Source: Bubalus kerabau (lineage: Eukaryota; Chordata; Mammalia; Artiodactyla; Bovidae). From it: DNA of 64,000 bases. Within the stretch, counting starts at the first letter, position 1. The number at the start of each line of letters is the position of its first letter. The notes under the pieces are model-generated. The model was not told the DNA's origin, ran no database searches, and worked only from the letters and a program-made list of their open reading frames with translations. Positions 47,372 to 58,317 of the stretch are shown here, in pieces. The position numbers were made by a program, and so were the translations under genes. The stretch is from contig NC_073627.1 in the NCBI RefSeq assembly GCF_029407905.1, positions 131,639,697 to 131,703,696 of the forward strand, read 5' to 3'.

Positions 47372-49057
47372 AGAGAGAATATTAAAAAATGAATAATATG
47401 TCTGCTATAAATAAGTACTGTCAATACTGAGCCCTGTTAAACTTCACATGCCTTGTTTAGTGAAGTTCTCTGATATTTTGGATACCAAATATTCTTTTCA
47501 AGTATTGTCTGTCTTAACTTAATTCTGTTATCTGTGAACTCAAAAGTGCTACTTATGTAACATTGATATTCATACATATGTGCATGCACGCATACGTTCA
47601 ACATATGTTAAAAACTTACTGTGTGACAGGCACTGTGCTAGGCCTTGGAATGCAAAGATGAAAGACATGATTCCTGCTCTTAAAGTGCTCACAAACACCA
47701 TGGATAAAGATATTAAATAACAAAAAAGATATTAAGTAACAAAATTGGCCTATCTACTGTAAAGTACATATACTTACATGTGATATTAATTTACCTAAGT
47801 GTTTTGTAAATCTCAACAGCCATAACATGTAAGTAGTCATTGCTACTATTACTGACCCAAAGATTAACCATTTTCATATATTATTTATTATGGTTTTGGG
47901 TTTTTTTGTGATAATGAACTATGTTGTGGTATCTTAGGTTGATTAATAGGAAAAACCCATGTTTGCATAGCATTTTGTTCATACCTCTATTGGAGCCCCA
48001 CTGTCTCACATGTATGATAATTATTACTTACTTGTGTCTTTCCCACCAGATTGGAGTTCCAGATGAGAGACTTGTTTTCTTTATTTTTGAATGCCCCAGA
48101 ATCTAGCACAGTGTCTGATTTGTCTTGGTTGAATGAATGAATACATTTTATGTTACTTATATAGAAAGTCATTATTAATACAAATGCTAGCCATTTTGTT
48201 TATTAGAAACATTTATCCAATTTCAAAATACATATATGGTAAAAGTTTATTGAACTGTGTTGATTGACTTAGTTATTCTGACACATACTTCTTTGGAAAC
48301 AAATTACTATTAGTCCAAGCAGCTAAGGAAATGATACACATGAGAATAAAATTAATCTCAATATACTGTACGTCTGTACCTAGTTTGTTTTTCATTTAGC
48401 ACACTCAGTTTAATCCAAGAAAGAAATCAATCATACCTTTCCTGGGTTTCTCACAAAAGATATCTAACTGTTAGAAATGTTTCGATTCAGGGAAGCTACT
48501 GTTTCTCTGATTTCAACAGATACATTTATTTGTTGATAAGGATAAAAAAAAAGCTTTAGCAATCTCACTAAATGTCAATAATTATGCATTTTTAATCTTC
48601 CATGAGGTTATTAATTTGGCTTCAAGAAGATGAAGATTACCCACCCACTTTGAAAAATTATATCATGTTAAATACACAAATTAAAGAAGCCTCAGGTTGT
48701 GGTTGAGTGTTCCTTTTTTATTCATAAAGAGAATTCTCAATTCATCTGTGAAAACTAAATATTAATTTTCAGTTTTAAAAATATGTTTGCATGTTAATGA
48801 TTTAAAAAGTAAAGGAGAAGAGTAGAATACCTCTGAAACTTTTCTGGAAAACAACACCAACAGCTTTTGGTTTCCTTATCTTACACTCATACACAGATGT
48901 CTCTATATACTTGAGACGTATGCACTACTATGTATGTGTTATACCTCATTAAAAATCTATTATAAAAAAATGATAAAATATCCAGAACTTGGTGACCATT
49001 ATTTGTAGTTCAGCAGAAGGAGAATGGAAGCAAGAATGGTTCCTAGCCTAGACATTT
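47372..49057. other. INVS: INVS intron 3 with L2 fragments
   Basis: About 47600-47720 (GGCACTGTGCTAGGCCTTGG, then TTCCTGCTCTTAAAGTGCTC) and 48050-48150 (CTAGCACAGTGTCTGATTTG, then GAATGAATGAAT) are L2 3' ends. The 48.28-48.65 kb part (TTATGCATTTTTAATCTTCC) is complex and unassigned. No exon. Confidence 0.5.
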
Positions 49058-50062
49058 TTGTTGTTATTGTTCATTGTTACAATTTTTTAATTTTTATTTT
49101 ATATTGGAGTTAGTTGATTAACAATGTTGTGTTAGTTTCAAGTGTTCAGCAAAGTTATGCAGTTATACATACACATGTATCTGTTCTTTTTCAAATTCTT
49201 TTCCCATTTAGGTTATTATGGAGTACTGAGCAGAGTTCCCTGTGCTATCCAGTAGGTCCTGGTTGGTTATCTGTTTTAAATATAGCAATATGTATGTGTC
49301 AATCCCCAAATCCTAATCTATCCCTCCCTCCACCACCCTTGCCCTCCAGTAACCCCAAGTTCCATCTCTTAAGTCTGTGAGTCTGTTTCTGTTTTGTAAA
49401 CAAAATCATTTGTATCATTTTTTCAGATTCTGCATGTAAGTGATGTAATATAATATTTGTCTTTCTCTGTCTGATATTTGTATGTAATCTCCAGGTCCAT
49501 CCATGTTCCTGCAAATGGCATTATTTCTTTTTTTATAGCTGAGTAGTAGTCCATTGTATATATGTACCTATGTATGTACCACATCTTCTTTATCCATTCA
49601 TTTATCGATGGACATTTAGATTGCTTCCATGCTTTGGCTACTGTAAACAGTGATGAAATGAACATTGGGGTGCATGTCTCCTTTTGAACCGTGTTTTTCT
49701 CTGGATATATTCCCAGGAGAGTGGGATTGCTGGGTCATATGGTAACTCTATTTTTGGTTCCTTAAGGACTCTCCATACTGTTCTCCATAGCAACTGTACC
49801 AATTTACATTCCCACCAATGGTGTAGGAGGGTTCCATTTTCTTCATACCCTCTCTATCATTTATCATTTGTAGACTTTTTGATGATGTCCATTCTGCCCA
49901 ATGTGAGGTGATTATCTCGTAGTTTTGATTTGCATGTCTCTAATAATTAGCGATGTTGAGCGTCTTCTCATGTGCCTCTTGGCCATCTGTATGTCTTCCT
50001 TGGAGAAATGTCTGTTTAGATGTTCTATCCATTTGTTGATTGGGTTGTTTGTTTCTGGCCTA
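49058..50062 (-). mobile_element. Ruminant L1 LINE 3' part
   Basis: Complement orientation, starting with the 3' end (TTTTATATTGGAGTTAGTTG) and reading into ORF2. The minus frame at 49665 carries MWYIHRYIYTMDYYSAIKKE, the L1 ORF2 C-terminal hallmark, followed by GTWMDLE. Frames are broken. About 1 kb remains. Confidence 0.88.
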
Positions 50063-50322
50063 GGCTTTTAAGCACTCAGGTCACATTTCCCCAGCCTTCA
50101 CCTCAGGAGTTATTTGGAAGCCTTGTATCTATGCTGTAATCCAGTGGTTCTTAAATTTGAGCACGCAAGAAGATGACCTGGAGTGTTTAGTGGGTACTTC
50201 CAGGCATCAATGTAGCTGTATTCACTCAGTCTATTTAAAACCAATTTAATAAGTGCTCACTCTCCCACAAACTGTGGCCAGTGGATATCTGAAGTGTAAG
50301 CAAATGGGGTTTTAGCTCTTGG
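50063..50322. other. INVS: INVS intron 3 with a MER5-like fragment
   Basis: CCAGTGGTTCTTAAATTTGA at about 50142, followed by GACCTGGAGTGTTTAG, fits a MER5-type hAT relic. Nothing else is recognised. Confidence 0.4.
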
Positions 50323-50527
50323 TGTGCTTCAGGTGGCTCAGTGATAAAAGAATCCGCCTGCCAGTGCAGGAGACAGAGATTCAGTCTCTGGGTCAGGAAT
50401 ATCCCCTGGAGGAGGAAGTGGCAGCCCACTCCAGTATTCTTGCCTGGGAAAATTCCATGGAGAGAAGAATCTAGTGGGCTCCAGTCCATAGGGTTGCATA
50501 GAGTCGGACACTGCTGAGCCACTAAGT
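50323..50527 (+). mobile_element. Bov-tA SINE
   Basis: Plus orientation from TGCTTCAGGTGGCTCAGTG to GGACACTGCTGAGCCACTAA. Diverged in the B-box region (AGATTCAGTCTCTGG), so probably an old copy. Confidence 0.88.
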
Positions 50528-51080
50528 ACATGCTTCTAAAAGAAGTCACCAAAAGGCATTTGCAATGGCCACATTACCTAGAAAGTCTGAGTTTATAAAA
50601 CCCTTATATTCTGGAATTTTAATGATCGCTCAAGACCACCTCTGGACTGAGATGGGCTGCGTTAACAACCTTTACGTATTATTCCATTTGACTTCAGCCT
50701 TAGCTAAGCTGCCTTTTCTGGGCAGAGAGTCCTAACCTGAAAAATCTTTGCTTCATTACATTCTAACTTCTTAGGTTTCCAAGCCAGTATCAAGTTTGTC
50801 CTTTTCTGAGTATTTAGAAACTATATTTAAACCTGTCTGCTGGTTTTCCAGTTTAGAACCTGATTTCAAATACTTAGGGTCTTTGAATTGAGTGTTCCAA
50901 CCAAATGAGTGTTTCAACCAAAACCAAGATTGGTCTATTTTTAAACAAATCTGAGAATTGAAATAAAAACCTGTCCATTCTTTAATACTTTGACTGTAGT
51001 TAATGCATTTCTACTTTCATAGTTACAAGGAACAAAATGTCATCAAATCTTGATAGATATCACTACTTCCGAGTTGTTCT
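50528..51080. other. INVS: INVS intron 3, no gene seen
   Basis: Ordinary intronic sequence between a SINE and a BovB fragment. Nothing recognised. Confidence 0.4.
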
Positions 51081-51345
51081 AACATAGTACAGCGCCAATA
51101 CTTTGGCCACCTGATGCAAAGAGCTGATTCATTGGGAAAGACCCTGATGCTGGGAAAGATTGAGAGCAGGAAGAGACGGGGTTGACAGAGGATGAGATGG
51201 TTGAATGGCATCATCGACTCAGTGGATGTGAGTTTAAGCAAGTTCCAGGAAATAGTGAAGGACAGGGAAGCCTGGCATGCTGCAGTTCATGGGGTCGCAA
51301 AGAGCTGGACAGGACTTAGCAACTGAACAACCGTAACAACATAGT
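51081..51345 (+). mobile_element. Short BovB 3' fragment with 8-bp target duplication
   Basis: 249 bp, from GCCAATACTTTGGCCACCTG to GGACTTAGCAACTGAACAAC. AACATAGT flanks it at 51081-51088 and 51338-51345. Confidence 0.92.
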
Positions 51346-52801
51346 TCTAGTAAGAAAAAAACTTCATAGTAGCTTCTTAGCAATTAGAATAGTTGAATAT
51401 TAGCTGTTTTCTATAGAAGTAAACTTAGGTCTGGTTTGAGTTCTTCAAGGCCACTTTTTTACTTTCAGATTCAGGAATTAGCTTGTTTTTCTGATTCCCA
51501 GTTCAGTGCTCCTGGTAATGCTTCACTGAAGGAAAACTCACTCTTCTGCAGCTTACTTTCTCAGACCTCTGGTTCTGTCATAGAGAAATTCTGAAATCCA
51601 GCTTCCCAGTCATCTCCCTGCCAAAGTACCTAAGTCTTTCTTTCTCCCTTCCTTCCTTCCTTCCTCTCTCCTCTGACAAAGCAAAAGACTTTATTGGAAA
51701 GGAGCGCTCAAGCAGAGAACCATGAAGTAAGGGAACCCAGGAGAACTGCTCTCCAACGAGCTTCTTTCTTATGAGCCAGATTCAGAATTTAAACCCAGAG
51801 CTAATGCCTTTACCTTAGTGGGGTTTTTTTCTTTTCTTCTTCTTTATGTTGTAATACCTCTCAAATACAGAACAGCCTTGCAGGTTGTGTTTTGAAAACT
51901 ATGTCACTTGCAGCATTTTGTTTCGAACATGATCATGTTTTCTACTACCATATTCATTTTCTAATCATCTTTATCTCTTCACTGACCCCCACTTTTACTA
52001 AGCCATGAAAATTCAGGCATCTGCTTTCCACGACTAGAGATTCCCACAAGCCTAGATTCCCATGGAAACCAATCAGAAACTAAAAGGAAAAGAAAGAGTA
52101 TATATTGAATTTCCCTGAGACCTACAGCTTGTTTTTCATTAGACTCATGCTGATTTCTTTTAAACTCTGGGCACGGGGCCAGTGAATATTTTTACAGCTG
52201 ATAAAAAGGAACTTCAGATCCATTTACTTTCATTTAAACTCCTAAAAATTAATTTTGTATATAACATCGATTCCAAAGAAAATGTGATCATTAATTTGCT
52301 AATTACCTTCTTGTGTCATAGAACTGTATTTGTTCATATAATTTCCTCTTCTTGTTTTTTGTACATTTTACTGTTCAGAATTGAAATGAGAGGGAATCAG
52401 GGGGCTCATTATTCCCAAAATATGAATATTGTCAGCCCCTGGACACTGCATTTTCCTTGTGACCAATCATAGACCTCTTTATAGCTCTTCTGATATGAAG
52501 CTTTTCCAAAGCCCAGATGATCATTTACTAATATAATAAGAGAAATATAACCAAAATGCTAAACTAGGGTATCAAGAAAACCAGGGAAGAGGCACCTGGG
52601 GAAAGCAAATCAGAACTGTAAATAAGGCAGTCAGAATAGTCTTCACTGAGATGGAAGCAGTCACATTGGAAGCAAGACTTGTAGAAGGTAAGAAAGTAAG
52701 CCATATAAATAACTTGAGGGAAGAACTTTCTTTCATTCCAGGCTGGAGGAATGGTCAGAACAAAGACTTAAAGTGGGAGCATGCCTGGAATATTGGAGGA
52801 G
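51346..52801. other. INVS: INVS intron 3, no gene seen
   Basis: A CTTC/CCTT microsatellite lies at about 51630-51668. At 52057-52070 TTCCCATGGAAACC, followed by AATCAG, resembles an X-box half plus a CCAAT box. No exon seen. Confidence 0.4.
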
Positions 52802-52958
52802 TAACAAAGAGGCTGCTGCTGCTGCTAAGTCACTTTAGTCGTGTCCAACTCTGTGCGACCCCATAGAGGGCAGCCCACCAGACTCCCCCATCCCTGGGAT
52901 TCTCCAGGCAAGAACACTGGAGTGAGTTGCCATTTCCTTCTCCAATAACAAAGAGGCT
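52802..52958 (-). mobile_element. Bov-A SINE monomer with 13-bp target duplication
   Basis: One complement monomer with a short CTG tail. TAACAAAGAGGCT is repeated exactly at 52802-52814 and 52946-52958. Confidence 0.92.
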
Positions 52959-53151
52959 AGCATGGTAATAATGAGTGAGCAAGGGGAGAGTAGTCGGTCA
53001 TGAGGACAAGACAGAAATGGGTGCTGGATTCACTAGGCCTTTCGGCCATTGTCAGGAATATGTTTTTATTCTGAACCAGATGCAGGAGGCATTGGAGGGT
53101 TTTGAGGAAAGAAGTGATATGATCTGACATGTCTTAAAAATAATCTTTGTG

Positions 53152-53285
53152 GTACTTCCTCTGGCGATCTAGTGGTTAAGACTCACCTCTTCCACTGCAA
53201 GGGGCACAGGTTCGATCCTGGATCAGGGAACTAAGATCCCACATGCCACGGGGCATGGCCAACAATGTAATAATAATCATCATGA
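53152..53285 (+). mobile_element. CHR-2 type SINE
   Basis: ACTTCCTCTGGCGATCTAGT head, CAGGTTCGATCCTGGATCAG B-box region, GGGCATGGCCAACAATGTAA end with an ATAATAAT tail. No clear target duplication. Confidence 0.8.
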
Positions 53286-54379
53286 TGGCCAAGTGAAGAA
53301 ATTTTTCTCCAACTTTACTATTCCTTCACTCCTTCTTCATAGAATGTTTTCAAGTCTCTGTTCCATCCTGAATCTTTCACCATATATGTATTTGGAGACC
53401 ACAATTTTAAGTCTAGGGGTGCTTATTGTACTGGGTTGATTGTTTCTAAGCCATAGCAGTAGACACTGCTTGGAAATATTTTTTAAATAAAAATACAGTT
53501 TTATCATTTCCTATTCTAATTCAGGACTACGTTTGGTTGGCTGTTTATGTGTGTGTGTAGTTCTTTGGTTTTTTAGACTTAGCGACTTTTATCTTACATT
53601 TCTACTCCTTTTTCTTACCCAGCTGAGAATGATGGGGTATCACATCATACACACACACACACACACACAAATATTTTATTTTTTACCTTGTTTATTGTCT
53701 TATACTCTACTGCAGTGTAAACTCCATAAAGTTAGGGATTCTTTTGGTCTGTTTTATTCACCATTTTCTTCCTGTTGCCTAGAACAGTGCCTGGTACATG
53801 GTTCATGCTCAAAAACTGTTCATTAAATGAATGAGTGTGTTTCTAAAGTTACAGCTTCATTAGCTTTCCAGCATTCCCTACATTATGTATGCATTCTCAA
53901 CTAAGAACATGTACTGACTTTCCAATTGTCTAACAGAATATTTTTTAAAGGAACAATAGATCTGCTTTGCTTTCTCTCTTTTTCTCATGCAACCCTCCAA
54001 CCCCACCCCAATGACTCTTGCTTGTTCTTCATAGAATACTTCCTCTCTTGAGACTGTATTTCTTTTTTCTTTTTTCCCCCTCTTCTTCTGGTAAATAGCC
54101 ATAGACTGTCCATTTGAACTGACTCTCATTGCAAAGTGAGTCAGTGTAGCCTAGTGGAGAGTGGAGGACTGAATATTTCCATCTCCAGAATGTTTGTATT
54201 GACAAATGGCAGTCAGTTATTGACATTTATGTCCCTTGGTGATACTTCAATTGGCTTATCTTTGCTGGTCAAATGCCTTAATTGTTCTGGCCTTTAATTC
54301 AGTCAACGTTGGAGTTAGAGCAGAGGGGAAAGAGAAGGAGCAAGCCTAACAGAACATCAAGCTTGAGCTAGGAGGCTGC
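53286..54379. other. INVS: INVS intron 3 with CA microsatellite and L2 fragment
   Basis: A perfect CA repeat lies at about 53649-53670. About 53775-53830 (GAACAGTGCCTGGTACATGG, then TTAAATGAATGAG) is an L2 3' end. No exon. Confidence 0.5.
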
Positions 54380-54840
54380 TGGCAACGATCAGCCTGTCAT
54401 AATGTTATGATTTGTTCATTTTTATACCATTTATTAGCCTTTACTTGTTGTGCCATTTGGCCTCCAGGGCAGATAAAGTGCTGTCTAATTTGGTAGGTTT
54501 GCTTCTGTCAGAGCAGCCTCGACAGGGAAGGTGTTAGCTGCAGTGACAAGTAATCAATAGCTGTCGTTGTCATGAGGAACGTGAGCAGTTGGGCCTTTCA
54601 TCTGGAGGATTAGAGGTCTAATTGGATTGAGAATAGGGAGGGTGGGCTGTTGGGTAACCCTGTCAGCCTTGTGAAGCTGTCAAATGTCGGCCTTATTCAT
54701 GGTGAAGGGAATAAGGAACGTGTGCTTTTAGAATTGAGGGGGAAGGCATGTGAAAGCCCTTTATACAAAAGAATGGATCCTGAAGTCAGCGTAGCTAACA
54801 TAGGCTCCCTTTTTTATTTAATTAGAGATCCCTTTGGATA
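54380..54840. other. Candidate conserved non-coding block in INVS intron 3
   Basis: Unlike its AT-rich flanks, this stretch is of even composition and high complexity, with no repeat signature or coding frame. It holds AGATAAAGTGCTGTCTAATT, GTCTAATTGGATTGAG, TTATTCATGGTGAAGG and ATTTAATTAGAGATCC, that is, GATA-like and homeodomain-like cores. Its look is that of a conserved enhancer, but conservation cannot be tested here. Confidence 0.35.
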
Positions 54841-56537
54841 ATAAATCTATGTAACATTAAACGATATCTTCAAACGTGGATGTGCAAACACACACACATA
54901 CACACAATACAAATCTACATTGGTTCTTTTTGTCTTTGATCACACTAGAAGGTAAACTGCTTAAGTCGAGATTAGAAATGAAACTATAGGGAAGAGATTG
55001 CATAAATTGTCATCTCATTGTCAGAACTAACAAGTGATAAAGATTTTAAAGTGTTATTAAAGGAAAATGACAGGGACATTAAAGGATAGATGAGTTAATA
55101 ATGAAGTATGATATTTGATAGTATTTTTCTCCCATACTCATTTAGAAACATTGTTCCTTATAAAACAAAATCTTTCGTTTACTCCTACATGAACTAACCC
55201 AAAAAATGAAGTTATGCATTAGCTAAATTGTTCCTTCCAAATAATATACAATTTTTTATTTCTTAGTGAATTAGAACAGGTGCTAGAATTGGATTTAAAT
55301 GATACCAATGCTACTGTGTCAAATTCAGGCTCAAAATCACTTCTCTTATATATCCCTATATACTTATGCTATTTTCCCATATGTATCATACATTTGTAGT
55401 ATGAATGGAGAAAGTACTTGGAAAAAATGAGTTACTTTATTCTCTAATGTAGAGGGATCCTATTACCACCTCTTCAAGGCCAAGTAAATGATTTTAAATT
55501 TCAGTAACGAACTATGAAATGAACTTAACAGTGATAAATGGTAAACATTTATGTTTCCTTATATGTACACTATGTACAAATTAAATTCAGTGCATTTTTG
55601 TCATTCAAAAGCATATATAATTTTTAAAAATGCTTTTAAGTATACTGTGTACTGAGAGCATTTTTAAGCATCATTTATACAGTATATCTTCATGAAAGCT
55701 TGAATAAAGGTATGTTGACAGTAATGTCAAGAGTGTGTGAATAAGCATTTGTAGCTTATGGATTATGTCTTCAGCCCATCCCTATAGCTGCATGGTCTCT
55801 TTGCTATAGTCATTCAAAGCTCTGCTAACCAATTTGAAATGACTCAAAAAAGTATGCCAAAAGAACTGAATGATGTACAAACTAGACACTGGATAGATGA
55901 ACCCAGTGACCCCACTAGGCCTTCAAACTCTGAGAGTCATTATCATTACAAATATTTTGTTAAGTTCTTCCTGTGTAAGTGCTATCTTGAAGAGTCTATT
56001 ATAGTCCATAATGCATATTATAAAAATTCTCAAATACTGCTGACTAAGCATTTAGATTTATTATTGAAAGTACTTGTTTTGTTTGATCTAAGTTAGGAAA
56101 ATTTTTAAGTTTCAAAACAACTCTCCAAAGGTTGCAGAAATCTCTCAGATTTCATGCAGTTCTTTTATAGTTACATCTGTGAGAGTATAATTGTGACCAC
56201 ATTTTCTTAAGCAAAATTGCTCACAGGAAATGGTAGAAGCAAACTTGTTGTCCTTGCAAAAGAAGTTTAACATTTAAGTAGCTAGATTCACATTAGGGTG
56301 TTTGATCAAAACATACTGTCTGTGACCGATAAGTGGCGTCTTTGCTGTTGAAGTCACATTAGGTTACTTTATTGCCTTGTAACTCCTTATAATCTTATTG
56401 ATTCTTTCATTTAACAAGTGTTTATGCAAAAGCCTCTATGCTAAGTTTCAGAAGTAAACCATGAACAGGACATGATCCTGCCCTCAAAGACTTCGTAGTT
56501 TAATGGGAAAAACAGATAAGGTAAACAAATGGTACTT
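54841..56537. other. INVS: INVS intron 3, no gene seen
   Basis: A short CA/TA microsatellite lies at about 54887-54906. An 85-codon plus frame at 55839 has no recognised features. About 56400-56520 (CATGATCCTGCCCTCAAAGA) fits an L2 and contains the donor of the 35-nt duplication described for the next BovB. Confidence 0.4.
56422..56456 (+). repeat. Donor copy of a 35-nt dispersed duplication
   Basis: These 35 nt, starting TTATGCAAAAGCC and ending TTTCAGAAGTA, recur without mismatch at 57349-57383 inside the BovB. This copy lies in pre-existing intron sequence outside the BovB, so it is the source. Confidence 0.9.
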
Positions 56538-56624
56538 AGACTATATGATATGCTCAAAATTCTCCAAGCTAAACTTCAACAGTACATGAACCAAGAACTT
56601 CCAGATCTTCAAGCTGGACTTAGA

Positions 56625-56967
56625 AAAGGCAGAGGAAAGTGAAAGTGGAAGTCGCTTAGTCCTGTCCAACTCTTTGCGACCCCATGGACTATGTAGTACA
56701 TGGAATTCTCCAGGCCAGAATACTGGAGTGGGTAGCCTTTCCCTTCTCCAGGGGATCTTCCCAACACAGGAATCAAAACCAGGTCTCCTGAATTGCAGGT
56801 GGATTCTTTATCAGCTGAGCCACAGGAGAAGTCCAAGAACACTAGACTGGGTAGCCTATCCCTTCTCCAGTGGATGTTCCCGACCCAGGAATCAAACTGG
56901 GATCTCTTGCATTGCAGGTGAATTCTTTACCAACTGACCTATAAGGGAAGCTCTTAAAGGCAGAGGA
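56625..56967 (-). mobile_element. Bov-tA SINE with a second head unit, nested in BovB
   Basis: Complement Bov-tA (56637 to about 56834, to the AGCCACAGGAGAAGTCC head) is followed by a second partial unit (ACTGGGTAGCCTATCCCTTC to ACCTATAAGGGAAGCTC) of about 120 bp. Both lie inside one target duplication, AAAGGCAGAGGA at 56625-56636 and 56956-56967, so they probably inserted as one compound element. Confidence 0.9.
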
Positions 56968-57348
56968 ACCAGAGATCAAATTGCCAACAACCATTGGATC
57001 ATAGAAAAAGCAAGAGAATTCCAGAAAAATATGTACTTCTGCTTTATTGACTACGTTAAAGCCTTTGACTGTGTGGATCACAACAAACTGTGGAACATTC
57101 TTAAAGAGATGGGACTATCAGACTGCCTGACCTGCCTCCTGAGAAATCTATATGCAGGTCAAGAAGCAACAGTTAGAACCAGACATGGAACAAGGGACTG
57201 GTTCCCAACTGGGAAAGGAGTACTTCAAGGCTGTATATTGTCACCCTGCTTATTTAACTTCTATGCAGAGTACATCATGAGAAATGCTGGGCTGGATGAA
57301 GCACAAGCTGGAATCAAGATTGCTGAGAGAAATATCAATAACCTCAGA

Positions 57349-57383
57349 TTATGCAAAAGCCTCTATGCTAAGTTTCAGAAGTA
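57349..57383 (+). repeat. Acceptor copy of the 35-nt duplication, inside BovB
   Basis: It replaces BovB sequence after AACCTCAGAT. The normal BovB reads ATGCAGATGACACC at this point, so ATGCA is shared between donor and target, which suggests microhomology-mediated template switching. BovB resumes at AAGAGGAACTAAAGAG. Confidence 0.9.
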
Positions 57384-58135
57384 CCCTAATATCACAAAGC
57401 AAAGAGGAACTAAAGAGTCTCTTGATAAAGGTGAAAGAGGAGAGGGAAAAAACTGGCTTAAAACTCAACATTCAAAAAACTAAGATCATGGCATCCGGTC
57501 TCATGACTTCGTGGCAAATAGATGGGAAACAATGGAAACAGAGACTTTCTTTTCTTAGGCTCCAAAATCACTGCAGGTGGTGACTGCAGCCATGAAATTA
57601 AAAGATGCTTGCTCCTTGGAAGAAAAGCTATGACCAACCTAGACAGCATATTAAAAAGCAGAGACATTAATTTGCCCACAAAGGTCTGCTGGTTTTTCCA
57701 GTAGTCATGTATGGATGTGAGAGTTGGATCATAAAGAAGGCTGAGCATCAAAGAATTGATGCTTTTGAACTGTGGTGTTGGAGAAGACTCGAGAGTCCCT
57801 TGAACTGCGAGGAGATCGAACTAGTCTATCCTAAAGGAAATCAGTCCTGAATATTCATTGGAAGGACTGATGCTGAAGCTGACTGAAGCTGAAATACTTT
57901 GGCCACCAGATGCAAAGAACTGACTCACTGGAAAAGACCCTGATGTTGGGAAAGATTGAAGGCAGGAGAAGAAGGGGACAACAGAGGATAAGATGGTTGG
58001 ATGGCATCACTGACTCGATGGACATGTGTTTGAGCAAGTTCTGGGAGTTGGTGATGGACAGGAAGGCCTGGTGTGCTGCAGTCCATGGGGTCACAGTCAG
58101 ACACAACTGAGCGACTAAACTGAATTGAGACTATA

Positions 58136-58317
58136 ATATTCTTGTGTTAAATCCTAGAAGAGGAATAAGCTGAGGGATATTGTGGAGAAAAGTGAGGGGC
58201 ATGTAAGCCACCATGGCATGTAAACAAATAGCATCTGTGCTAAGTGGAGAGAGAAAAGAGGTAGGGAGACCACTTCAAGAATATCTTGGAGTGTTCTTAT
58301 AGTACTCTCAAGGGGAG
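58136..58317. other. INVS: INVS intron 3 between two BovB copies
   Basis: A short spacer of ordinary sequence. Nothing recognised. Confidence 0.4.

Larger units (their letters stand above)
56538..58135 (+). mobile_element. BovB LINE with nested SINE and templated insertion
   Basis: Starts at ATGCTCAAAATTCTCCAAGC, is interrupted by a SINE (56637-56955), then continues with FIDYVKAFDCVDHNKLWNIL (motif A) and ends ACTGAGCGACTAAACTGAAT. AGACTATA flanks the whole at 56538-56545 and 58128-58135. The segment that should encode YADDTTLMAES is replaced at 57349-57383 by a perfect copy of 35 nt from 56422-56456, plus about 17 nt of other sequence. Further small deletions occur at 57690 (after AAGGTCTGC) and 57790. 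Confidence 0.94.

Noticed and set aside
49423..49665. 80-codon minus-strand frame as a protein gene
   Set aside because: Its YSAIKKE and GTWMDLE motifs are the conserved L1 ORF2 C-terminus, broken on both sides.
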